From contig NC_051090.1 in NCBI RefSeq assembly GCF_901709675.1, positions 5,324,342 to 5,388,341 on the forward strand: 64,000 nt of DNA. Reading direction: 5' to 3'. Positions 14,201 to 24,875 of the stretch are shown one piece after another. The DNA is from Syngnathus acus. Lineage: Eukaryota; Chordata; Actinopteri; Syngnathiformes; Syngnathidae. Position numbers and translations under genes: made by a program. Each line of letters begins with the position of its first letter. Positions within the stretch are counted from its first letter, which is position 1. Under the pieces are notes generated by a model. The model made no database searches and had not been told where the DNA came from. It saw nothing but the letters and a program-made list of their open reading frames with translations.

Positions 14201-14441
14201 AATCAAAATTCCACTGTAAGTAGAAAATGTAGAGTTTTATATCTAAAACTATACTGTATACATAATGACATTGTATCAATCACATCGACGTTTTATTTGA
14301 GTAAAAACATTGTTTTATTACTATATTTTTAAGTGTGCAGAAGAGACGTAACTTACCTGCATTGAACGTGGGCGTGTTCCACTTGATGGCGATCAGAGCC
14401 ACAGTAACACTTGCCAGAAGGACTTTGGTCAACGTTTTCAT
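11278..14441 (-). CDS. hsd11b1l: Hydroxysteroid 11-beta dehydrogenase 1-like protein (SDR family)
   Basis: NADP(H)-dependent short-chain dehydrogenase/reductase of the 11-beta-HSD1 group, probably ER membrane-anchored. Six coding exons on the minus strand: 14441-14357, 12438-12308, 12247-12044, 11948-11855, 11780-11615 and 11452-11278. They join in frame to 284 residues, close to the roughly 290 of HSD11B1. An N-terminal hydrophobic anchor covers residues 5-19. The cofactor motif TGASTGIG is at about 39-46 and the structural NHIG motif at 118-121. The catalytic triad is S169, Y182 and K186 (YVSTK), with the same spacing as S170/Y183/K187 in human HSD11B1. The first ATG follows a TATA box by about 95 nt, which supports this start. 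It is divergent from mic13, as in human. The physiological substrate of HSD11B1L proteins is not well established, so glucocorticoid conversion should not be assumed. The last-exon acceptor could alternatively lie upstream in the same stretch; the one chosen aligns best with the family. Confidence 0.93.
12862..12939. repeat. Two-copy 39 bp tandem duplication
   Basis: Unit 1 at 12862-12900 and unit 2 at 12901-12939 share GTGAGTGTTC, CCACTCC, TTTATCGTAGT and ATCTCAAA. They differ at only three positions. The pair lies in hsd11b1l intron 1. Confidence 0.85.
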
Positions 14442-15368
14442 GTTGTAAACTATCATTTAAATAAGTCAATAAGTATAAACACCCAGCTGACTAGATTGTC
14501 GTGCATGGGAAGTGAATGGAACATCTGGGGCAGTTTTTATATGAGCCCTCCCTTCTTGGCATGTGCAAAAAGGGGTGTGTTGTGTGCAGATAAGAATTGA
14601 ACATTATTTTCAACTTTGCCCTTATTTTTAAAATACGTTAAGGAATTCAACTTGAATATGCCGTAGTTATCAAACTTGTTCTGTTTTTGTCTTTGTTGTC
14701 TCTTTTGTCAATAAGTGTTATGACATAACACATGTATGCGCACGTCAGCACTTGTTCACTTCAGTGGAGGTGGGACTGAGCGGTATTTTTTTTACATTGC
14801 CATTGGTGGATACAACTAATCGAACACTAAAATCAATCGATGTGTATTTTATTGTATTTGTTTTGCACGTGGGAATGTGCTGGGATACGGAGCGGAAATC
14901 GAACAGGCGAACGAATGTCAGGGAGGGCTACGCCCACTGACGTATATAATAATGCCCGCGTTCTCTTTTGACATTTTAATCGTGTAACGAATCACTTATG
15001 TATTATTCTCAAAATATGCAACGTCCTAGTGCATATTGTGAGAAGAAACAAAAAAAAAATCGTTTGTCTTTTCATTAATTATTAAACGAACGTATGTGTT
15101 CTATTGTTTGTTTCATTATATTAAAAGAAAAGAAAAGTGTAAATAAAAATAATAATATCAGGTTTTTTTTTTTAACGTGTTTACAAAGGACAACGGAAAA
15201 GTGACAGCTTTACGACACCCGCCGTAAACTGCTGTGATGGATCGGAAACTTTATTGACACCGATTTTCGGACAAACAACAGTGTGTCCTTCAGTCCAGGT
15301 TGTTTTTGATGCCCTTCTGAAACCAAGAATCGGGGTCGGTTTGAAAGGAAAGCGTTCTTTTGTGGACC
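14442..15368. promoter_or_regulatory. Shared divergent promoter region hsd11b1l / mic13
   Basis: This 927 bp gap separates two genes transcribed away from each other. The hsd11b1l side has a TATA box. The mic13 side has no obvious TATA box close to its start. The middle is AT-rich with A/T homopolymers near 15048-15172. No further gene is visible. The human HSD11B1L and MICOS13 genes are also divergent neighbours. Confidence 0.5.
14535..14541 (-). promoter_or_regulatory. TATA box of hsd11b1l
   Basis: TATAAAA on the minus strand, 94 nt upstream of the hsd11b1l ATG. A start site about 30 nt downstream would leave a 5' UTR of roughly 65 nt. The position is sensible, but no transcript evidence is available here. 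Confidence 0.55.
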
Positions 15369-16345
15369 ATGGCGGCGAAGATTTTCCCTCTCATCAAGTA
15401 AGTGTTCCTCTTCTTGTGCGCAGAGGTTTGGTACCGCAGTAGAAGTCGGCTCAACCGAGACAAGCTAACAGCTAGCTCGTTTAAACAGGCGAAGCCATGG
15501 CTGTCTTCCGGTAGTTAGCTGTCCATTTTAATATCCCGATACTATTAAACACACTAATTCTTGATTTATTCTGGCTATGGTTTGTTTCGTACTCTTCTTC
15601 AACGTCCTACATCAGGGAGCAAATCTATCGTTAGCAATAACAAGTAAGAAACATTGACTTAGTGCTCCATAACTATTAGCTTAATTAAATATGACGTTTG
15701 TGTTCCATCTCAATTTTCCAGACTGGCCACGAAGGTGACTATCGCAGGAGGGGCTCTTTACGTCGCCTTTGATTCCGGGCTCCTGGGCACCAGCAAGCAG
15801 GGCTCCGAAGCTTTGGGGCGGGCCCAAGCGGCCATACCGCCCGCTTTGGAGGAGTGGATGAAGTATTTTGGCTTGCAGGTACATTTAGTTTTACAAGTTC
15901 GGTACCTACAGCAGTGACGTAGTGATTTTTTTACACCCATAAGAAAGGCAACCAAATTAAAACCCTGAGAATCCAGATGGACATATAAACTTGAATATCA
16001 TTAGGTTTAATTTGAATGGAGTATAATCTATCCGACTGTCTCTTCAGGCTCAACTTCCAGCAGTACCCAAAGTTGAATTCTCTCCGGTCCAAGCTTGGAA
16101 TTCTGGTGAGCAAAAATAAATACATTAATGTGACACAATGCCTCAAAAGTTAGACTTCTACAGTCTGACTTTTGACTCTTTAGTTTCTTGTTGAGTCCAA
16201 TATACATGTACATATGTTAAATGCTAATCTTTGTTTGTCTATCGCAGGGGTGAGAACATCCATTTCAGCTCTGTCGGAGGCGCCAAGAAAAGCAAGCGAA
16301 TATTCCACTCGGGGCTTGCAATATGTTAAAGACCTCACCAAGTGA
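15369..16345 (+). CDS. mic13: MICOS complex subunit MIC13 (QIL1)
   Basis: Small inner mitochondrial membrane protein that links the MIC60 and MIC10 subcomplexes of MICOS and is needed for cristae junctions. Four coding exons: 15369-15397, 15722-15878, 16048-16105 and 16248-16345. They join in frame to 113 residues, against about 118 in human. Exon 1 gives a short N-terminus (MAAKIFPLIK). It is followed by a Gly/Ala-rich transmembrane helix at about residues 11-32 (VTIAGGALYVAFDSG), with the soluble C-terminal part behind it. The conserved segments around PPALEEWMKYFG and the C-terminal Tyr/Lys-rich tail match the family. The start ATG sits in a strong context (CCATGG). It is divergent from hsd11b1l and convergent with the spindlin gene. 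A small inverted-repeat element sits in the predicted 3' UTR. Confidence 0.93.
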
Positions 16346-16422
16346 ACAGTAACACATCCAAGCGTCTTTATCACTAAGTTTGCACGTGACGGACTTGTTC
16401 TAAAGAGTTGCAGCCTGTTGAG

Positions 16423-16602
16423 CAGGGGTGGGGAAGATTCTACCATGCACACAGCCATGCAATTCTAAATAAGATCATTTATTTTGGAAAAAAAAAAGTC
16501 CACTTACACTCAGAGCATAATCATGAATATTTGTTCAATTGTCATATTTTCCACTTGCAGGACTAAAATGGCAGCTGATAGGACAAAAGTTCCCCACCTC
16601 TG
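16423..16602. mobile_element. Short terminal-inverted-repeat element (hAT-like MITE candidate)
   Basis: A 13-base terminus CAGGGGTGGGGAA at 16423-16435 is matched in inverted form by TTCCCCACCTCTG at 16590-16602, with 12 of 13 positions pairing. The 180 bp between has no coding capacity. CAGGGGTG-type ends are typical of hAT elements. No intact 8 bp target duplication is clear: flanks CTGTTGAG and TTCAATAG share only 3 positions, so the copy is old or the family is uncertain. It lies between the mic13 stop codon and its likely poly(A) signal. Confidence 0.55.
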
Positions 16603-16686
16603 TTCAATAGAAGAAACATCAAGTTGTTCAATTTAAGAGACGTAGGTTGTGGTATTGTACATAATGCTAGAATATAAAATTTTTAA

Positions 16687-16692
16687 AATAAA
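16687..16692 (+). promoter_or_regulatory. Candidate polyadenylation signal of mic13 (AATAAA)
   Basis: Canonical AATAAA 342 nt after the mic13 stop codon on the plus strand, followed by a T-rich stretch. It is the first canonical signal downstream of the stop. Confidence 0.5.
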
Positions 16693-16770
16693 CAACCAAT
16701 TGCTCAATTTTTGTCCCCTTCACAATTTTTTACTTTATGCCTAATATTTCATCTGCCAGCAGGTCCAAGG

Positions 16771-16809
16771 CTACACCTTGCCCAACTTGTCAGCTGGGGT
16801 AGGCTACAG
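16771..16809 (+). repeat. SINE-like fragment (3' body)
   Basis: The segment containing ACACCTTGCCC and CAGCTGGGGTAGGCT resembles the 3' body of a tRNA-derived short retroposon that I recall as common in teleost genomes. It is short and diverged. Recognition is from memory, not a database match. Confidence 0.4.
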
Positions 16810-17790
16810 TTGCAAAATATAGCTTGTTAATTATGGATATTTTTATCTCTTTGAAAGTCATGTCTAATATTGTGCCTGTTACATAACTGTACGCTTTACA
16901 TGATGGATAAAATTCCCAAGGTAAGTTTCGTAAGGCGAGTCTCACATTATTATCAAAACAGGTTTTGCAACCGCTCCCTATTGCACAATTATCTGCATTT
17001 GTGTGTGCTTGAAAAGAATCAGACCTATCCAAAATCCTAAAATGAGTTTCCAGGCATCGCTGCACTCCCATCAGATGGGTGAACAGTACACTGAGAAATT
17101 ACACAACTAGAACCCGATTTGGTGTGAGCTACCTGTTTATTGTTTGGCTGAAATAGTCACAACAATTGCACACAACTTGGACACATTAAATACTGAAAGT
17201 GCTGCAAGAAGCTTGAATTTTTTTTCTTTTTCTTTAACCATCATGCCTGTAAATGAAGACCATGATCGGGCAGGCGGGGACTAACCTAAACATGTAAATG
17301 TACAATAAAGTGCTCCCCACAATATCAACAGAGATTATAGGTTGTATTTAAAAATGTTCATACTGCATCTTTTTTTTTCTTTTTATACTGCAAACACAAC
17401 AAGCACCAGGACCCACTTTGACTGCAAGCTTATTTGCAGGTTGCCTATCGAGAAGACACCTGAATGCAACACAATTAGAAGCCTTCACACATGATCTCCT
17501 AAGAGGCAGGTAGGGAACCTTTTTATCCACACATTATTTTTGAAAACTAATTAGTGTACAGTATCATAAGTATTTGAGGTTGTATTAGTTTTTAGTATTT
17601 GGTTCCCTAACCTGTGATTGCTCTGAGATATGTATGCTGTTTCAAAAAAAAAAAGTGAGCCTGAAGGCACTTGATGCTTCTTGTGGGGTGCAGTGTCATT
17701 TGGGAAGCAAGCAAAATCATCCTTCTGAGCGGTACAAATGAATGCGCCGTGGTTAAAGGAGCAAATAGATACCCTGCGAAAACAAAACGC

Positions 17791-17796
17791 TTTATT
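17791..17796 (-). promoter_or_regulatory. Candidate polyadenylation signal of the spindlin gene
   Basis: AATAAA on the minus strand, about 360 nt after the spindlin stop codon. The interval 16693-18157 between the two convergent genes holds no recognisable gene, only AT-rich sequence and the SINE-like fragment at 16771-16809. Confidence 0.4.
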
Positions 17797-18157
17797 ACAT
17801 AGCCAAGTAGCGACTAAACATTAAATATCTTTTGTTGTAATAAGCACTTGTGCGATATTCCACTCGTCCCGACTTTGAAGAATAATTCCACAATATATTT
17901 ATCTCCCTGTTCGTCCACTTAATGCCAATGTGGAAGAGGGCTGTATTCCAACGCGGCGTCAGCAAACAAAAAAATTGCCTATTAGACTCGGAATTGCGGT
18001 GACGACGAGTAGAGCGAACGCTACAGTTGTGCTGTGCAAACGTACAAAGGAATAAATGGCGTAAATGAACTGAAAAGCTTTGACTACTCTGCCATGGCTT
18101 TAAATAAGAAATGGCTGAGCGAGGGGAGGGAGTCTCTTTCTTTCGCGGTCTCTCCTC

Positions 18158-19993
18158 TTAGGTGGTTTTAACCAGGTCATAGACGTGGATGTGAAAGTCA
18201 TCGTCATATTTAATGTAGTAGACGGAGGGCTTGGCGGGGACTTGGTAGATGACCAGGCCGGTCCTCTTCACACCTTTGTCAGTCACGTACTCCACCTGTT
18301 TGCCCACCAGACTCTCAGTCTCTTCCCCGGGCTTCCTGTCGGCGGGCAACAGGTGCTTGTTTTCTGAACAAAGTAGAAGGGAAGATAAGTTTCGGTCCAA
18401 GTGCGAAGGCATGTTTAAGTACGTGTCACTCTTTTCTGTACTCATGGTCAAGACAAGCCGTTCACTGTTAGGCCGATACAAAAAAAAAAAGCAAGAGAGC
18501 TGGACGTATTATTTTTGTCCACTAGGGGTCACAATGCTCATATCTAGACTGTAGTAGCTCTGCTTTTGAAGGCACACGATTTGGATATGCTCTTCTTTTA
18601 TGCACTCGCTTTTTGCAATGTGAATCTGAGCCAGTGTAAAAAAATATTCAGGATGCATTTTACTAAAAAACATGCAATGTCAAATTTAATATGCACAAAC
18701 AAAAAAATCATGAAGCCGCAAAAAATGAACCAAAATATGGCGAGGGAAGGCTACTGTTAGATAATAGTCACTTTCAAATTACTCTTGATTACTGCCACCA
18801 AAACAAATAACAGAATGACAACAAATAATTCAGAGTTCCAAAAGAAGTGTAGAAATGTAGACGTGCAAACAGTGCATGAGACTTGGAATGGTATGGAATG
18901 CATGTCAGATGGTGGGTGCACCGTGACATACTTTCCGATAGAAAGTTACATACCCGCTTCGGGCAGAATCCTAAGGTCCCCGTCGGCGTAGTCGTCCCAT
19001 AGTTGGTACATATAAAGAACCGGGTCCTTTTCATAGGTGATGTAATACCAATTAGTCATGATCGGTGCTCTGGAGAGCACCATCCCTCGCCACTCGTTCT
19101 TCTCGCCATCCTCCTTTTCAAAAAGATGCTCCACGGCTTTGCCCACCAACTCTTCGGCCCCCGAGGGTATCTTGATCCGGTTGTTTACTGTAGACAATGA
19201 TGCACATTTTCATTATGATACATGTGCTTGAAGAAAGAAGAAAAAAAAACACGAATTGTCAGGCATGTTCAGGGCCAGACGTACCGACACTTTCGGAGAG
19301 GACCTGCAGGTTGGACACACGCTCGTCCTTGAACAGCTCGATGCCGTAGACGCAATCAAAGCCGTCGTACTTGACCATGAAGAGCGATGGATTGACGCTG
19401 AGTCTGTCCAGCACGGTGCCCTTCCATTTGCTCTGGTTGCCCTTCTCACGCCAGTTGTGCTGAATGCGAACACCTAGGATACAGTTGGGGTCGGGGCTTC
19501 CGGCGTCGCTCAGCTCACCGCTGCTTCGCTTCCTGCCAAGTAGAAAGTTTATTATTTCACTTGGTGGGTGGGCTCTGACATATGCCATTTAGCGTACAAA
19601 TGTATTGATTTATTTTTAAATAAGCAAAAAGGTTTTTGGGTGGACAAGTATCTCGCTAGATTCCCACCTCCACATTCAAAACCAAAACAAGACCAACTGC
19701 TGCTAAGATGACCTTGACGCTAGTGCAGCGACTCCAAGATGTGTCTTGCCGAAAGTTGTAGTTGTTGAAATACTACTGAGTAGAGAGAATTTCTTCATCT
19801 CTTTTCCTGCATTGCTACCAATTGCAGAAAGTAAGGAAGGAATTTATTTAGCCACCCTTGGGGTAATGTGTAGCAATATATTAGAAGAAACTTTTGATTG
19901 ATTGCTGCACCATAATTTATTTTATGTATTCAATATCACCATTGGAGGAAAAACTGCTGCAGTGTGACCATACCTGCCTCTTTTCTTTGACAT
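18158..19993 (-). CDS. Spindlin-family histone methyl-lysine reader
   Basis: Chromatin protein that binds the H3 tail (H3K4me3, with H3R8me2a in the family) through three Spin/Ssty Tudor-like repeats. Four coding exons on the minus strand: 19993-19974, 19532-19285, 19187-18954 and 18363-18158. They join to 235 residues, with repeats at about 24-89, 98-165 and 182-235. The repeat II aromatic cage is intact (F112, W122, Y141, Y148, equivalent to human SPIN1 F141/W151/Y170/Y177), and the repeat I pocket residues W43, Y62 and Y69 are also kept. The C-terminus ends VYDLVKTT, almost as in SPIN1. The N-terminus is short (MSKKRGRKRSS) and basic, about 27 residues shorter than SPIN1. The ATG lies 27 nt inside an exon whose acceptor is near 20020, so a noncoding first exon lies upstream. 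Which spindlin paralogue this is (SPIN1-like or spindlin-Z-like) cannot be settled here. Confidence 0.92.
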
Positions 19994-20154
19994 GCCTCCA
20001 CAAATTCGATGGTTACAGTCTAAAGGGAAAAAACAACGTTATATTAGTTACAGTCGGAATATAACATAATATGTAGAACATTTCCTGAAACATTACCCCC
20101 ACACACACCCTTTTTCCCCCAAAAAAACATTCTGAGGCAAGTTGCGCCAACGAC

Positions 20155-20280
20155 TGACGTCATCGTAATGCGCGGAGATCGACAGCTCCCCCCAGCCAAT
20201 AGCATCGCGTCCCGAGGCACCACTTCCTGTGTATTTACGTCGCCTAAACTGCGTCGCCCGCAATGGAAGTGATTATGTGC
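20155..20280 (-). promoter_or_regulatory. Candidate spindlin promoter or 5' UTR with CRE and ETS sites
   Basis: A perfect cAMP response element TGACGTCA lies at 20155-20162. It is followed by ETS-like cores (ACTTCCTG near 20221-20228 and GGAAGT near 20264-20269) in locally CpG-rich sequence. The cluster is just upstream, on the minus strand, of the exon holding the spindlin ATG. Whether it is core promoter or lies within the first intron or 5' UTR depends on the true start site. Confidence 0.4.
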
Positions 20281-20799
20281 ATGTATGTGGGCGTGTGTGT
20301 ATTTGTGCGTGTGTACGGGCCACATCGTCTGGCATGGCTAACTAGCTGTTAGCTCACCGCTAAATAACAGTTTGGAACTAACGAGCCCTTGCTCGATAAG
20401 CCAGTTGTGTCGAACGACAGCTACTGTTGGAAAAAATGACACTCGTACAAACGGGGGAAAAGTACGTTTCAAATGTAACGGGTCGAAGGCTACCTAAGGC
20501 GCCGACACACCTGTGCTGGCAAATATCCAACGTATAAGGTCATAGTTTGAGTCTGTCGTGCCATATTACCAGTTTCCCTCGCTTGTCCGAGCGGCCACCT
20601 CAATGCAGACGTTCCAGGCAGGCAAGGGAGGGGGGGCGATTGGAAGCTACATCCGCCTTTCAGAAGTTGCACCGACAGCCGAAAAGCACAGACTGCCCGG
20701 ACGCCAATGAGCCTTACGTCTGCCTTCACCTGCACGCAGATTTCATACCGGTTCGGTACTTCTGCTAAAGAAAATGTTCCCCCACACGGACCCAGACTC

Positions 20800-20940
20800 G
20801 AGGAAATCTCGCGAAAGCTGCGTGAAATGCGGGAGATGGAAGAAAAATACTTCGTTTCCCAGCATGCCGTTTGGTCGCGAACAGCTGGAGAAGACGTTGA
20901 CATGCGCGCAATGAACGCTGGGAAATGGAGGCCGGAAAGT
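20800..20940. promoter_or_regulatory. Housekeeping-type promoter cluster (TCTCGCGA, ZNF143-like, ETS)
   Basis: TCTCGCGA is at 20807-20814. TTTCCCAGCATGCC at 20855-20868 resembles the ZNF143/Staf site. A second TTTCCCAGCG occurs on the minus strand near 20915-20925, and an ETS core CCGGAAA at 20932-20938. This combination is characteristic of vertebrate CpG promoters. It could drive the spindlin gene (minus), an unrecognised plus-strand transcript, or both. Confidence 0.45.
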
Positions 20941-21470
20941 TCCACTCCAGTTGACAGGGTTGGCAGGTACAGTATTTTGCATTTTGATAAGAGAAAAATT
21001 GATTAATGTGATTTATTCGTGGGTAGCTCTCCCGTAAGTGACAACGCACATTACGTATCTACAAATGAAATATTTACAGAATAAAATAATTCACGTGTGC
21101 ACTTATTGATCATGTTCCATTCCAACATTTAATAAACGGGATTAAAAACTTAAGGAGTCAATACATATCTAATATTGTTTTATCCGCGAAATACATTCTT
21201 AAAAAGCTTCCTCTGAAATCACCGCTTGTTGCTTCTTTGTTACAGTGCAAAGCAGGCAAAAAGGGAGGAAAAATTGGTAATATTTTGTAATTCAGAATTT
21301 TGTTTCGTCTCGACGTGCTTATGGAAGTTGCAAAAAGTCAAACCGTAAAATGGCCAGTTCGAAGCAAGCTTAATGAATACCACCCAGCAAAATCAATCAC
21401 ACAGACATAGCGATCATTCATTGACAAGCTCAGAACCAACACATTAGTCGTCTAACTATATTCGATGATG

Positions 21471-22876
<1,406 letters not shown>

Positions 22877-23753
22877 CTTGCCTCTCAGTCTCGTTCCTAT
22901 TATTGTGCGCACTCAAACTGGGTTGCGGTCTAATTGTTGCTTCAGTGTATTGGCCAACATGCTGGTGGAGGTTTTGAAAAGTCAAAAGAATTGCAAACTG
23001 CCGGGTTGCACCATTTCTGCAATTAAGAGACTGAAGGCCACCTAAGTTGCTTAAGACTAATATTAAACATTGCACGGCTTTCGAGGGCTGAACAATGAAT
23101 CCAAATAAAATCGACATCGTAATGTAGTAGAACTTTGTAGTTGTAGTGAACAAACTGCAAGTGTTTAGTAAGTTTACAATTGTAGTAGAGAAATCAAATA
23201 TCTGTTCATTCATATCTAACCTATAAATCAAAATATTTAAGTAGAATCTGAAATTGTTAATTTTAATACAGGAAGATTAATTCCTTGCTTGTGTTTGTTT
23301 AAAATACTATTCAGCCGTACTACTGACCGTAAATAAATATTTCTAATTGCCAGGATTACCCTAAAAATGAGTTTTATTGCTAAACATTGGTGCAACAATC
23401 TCAAAATTGTGTGGTGTTGTTTGTAAGTTGTAGTAAGTTTCCCTTTCAACATATTTCCTCTTGCAGGGCACTGAGCTCAATTCTGGCCCAGCAGCAAACG
23501 GTTTGTTGCAAAACATACGTCATGTAACATTAGTTAGCCACAATTTGGCCCACGGGTAGTTGAGGTTTTGGTTCGTCTTTGCCTTTATACACTATAATGC
23601 ATTTGAATTAGAAATATTGGGTTCTGATTGAAGCGCTGACTCTCATCTTGATCATTTATTTTCTGTCAAGGAATTACCTCCTCACATTTTCTGTTTTGGA
23701 GCGTGAGTGATGGTCATAATTTTGATAGGCAGAGTGTTAAGTACTTGTGATGC

Positions 23754-23825
23754 CCAGCAGAGGGCGACAGAGTGACTGAAACGTTTTTTCAAAAGACATT
23801 CTCATATCACGCCGTTAGAGGGCGC
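23754..23825 (+). promoter_or_regulatory. Two CTCF-like motifs in the same orientation
   Basis: CCAGCAGAGGGCGA at 23754-23767 differs from the CTCF core CCASYAGRKGGCRS at one position. CCGTTAGAGGGCGC at 23812-23825 differs at two. They are 58 bp apart on the same strand, between the prss57-like gene and fgf22. The consensus is from memory; occupancy is unknown. Confidence 0.4.
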
Positions 23826-24851
23826 TGTTTTGCCACAAATTGTGTAAGCTTGTTTCTGGCTTGAAAGTTTGAAAGAATGAATTTGAGATCGTTTTGGGGT
23901 GAAATATGAGTTTCTCAGCGTATCTTGCAATATTTGAGCTTCTTATCTGTTCTCGTTTGATATACAGCAGTATCTTAAAATAAGACTGGTTTGCAAATTC
24001 TTGTCAATACTTCTTAATATTTTATGTACTCAGGTTGCTGTTTTGTCATGTATTAGCATAGTAATTATAAGCATCGAATCAACTCTCCAAACAAAAAAAA
24101 GAATCACCTCAATACAAAATAATGTGTTGAATTTCCGCACTGTGTAATAGACATGCCTTTAGACATGGTGAAGCAGCATGTGGCTCATCATCCAATGCGC
24201 TGCTATAATTTTAGTTTGACAAGCGATGGGTTTTAGTGTCCAATCTGTCTCCCTTGAAGTTCAAACGAGGCCAATCATTTTTACTTTACCGTACATCTTG
24301 CTCTCTAATAGTATTTCCTGTTCCAAAGCCTCCCCTTTTCTTCTCATCTCCATCCGACTCACACAGCGGTCCTCACCTCGCCCCCCTAGTGTCTGGCGAG
24401 GCTGCAAGCATCCCGGGAATGCTCCGACGCGGGGTGTCGTTGACCCGCGCCACGCGCATTCCTTTGGCATACCATGGCAGCGCTTCAGGGGGAAAGAGTG
24501 GCACACTCGCCAAGTCCGTCTAAGGCCTTCAGACGCCGTGGCTAATCCGCTCGCCGATAGCGAACCGTCCGATCGCGGGTTCAGACAGGATTGCGGCAGT
24601 CGGTGAAATTTCCTCTGCAGGTGTTTGGCTGTGATAAATCCATTTGTTCGGGCTTTATGAAAGTGCGCTTTCAAGTCTGATTCTTGTGTCTCTTTGTGTG
24701 TTTGCTTGTTGAAACGAGTGTGAAATGACAGTCGGACTGCCAGGCTTAACTTGAGATCTTTTGAGATCAAAATCATACCAGGATACTGGAATATGTCCAA
24801 CCTCCCCACAGCGGTTCAATTTGAAGTTAGATTTGCTATTTGCCCGTCTGT

Positions 24852-24875
24852 CCATCTGTCCGTCCATCCATCCAT
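24852..24875 (+). repeat. CCAT/CCGT-rich simple repeat
   Basis: A short run of TCCA and TCCG units. Such runs commonly form the tail of SINE-like repeats in fish, but no retroposon body is visible beside this one. Confidence 0.45.

Larger units (their letters stand above)
20020..21470. other. Spacer between the spindlin and prss57-like genes, promoter-rich
   Basis: It holds the upstream noncoding part of the spindlin gene and two promoter-like clusters (20155-20280 and 20800-20940). A 99-codon open frame on the plus strand at 20707-21006 is of unknown status. A possible AATAAA lies at 21131-21136 on the plus strand, and on the minus strand 21012-21017 could serve the prss57-like gene. No further recognisable exon was seen. 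Confidence 0.5.

Noticed and set aside
24261-24809. 182-codon open frame on the minus strand across the CpG-rich patch
   Set aside because: High GC suppresses stop codons here; competing frames are open on the other strand and no domain is recognisable. Kept only as a CpG-rich patch.
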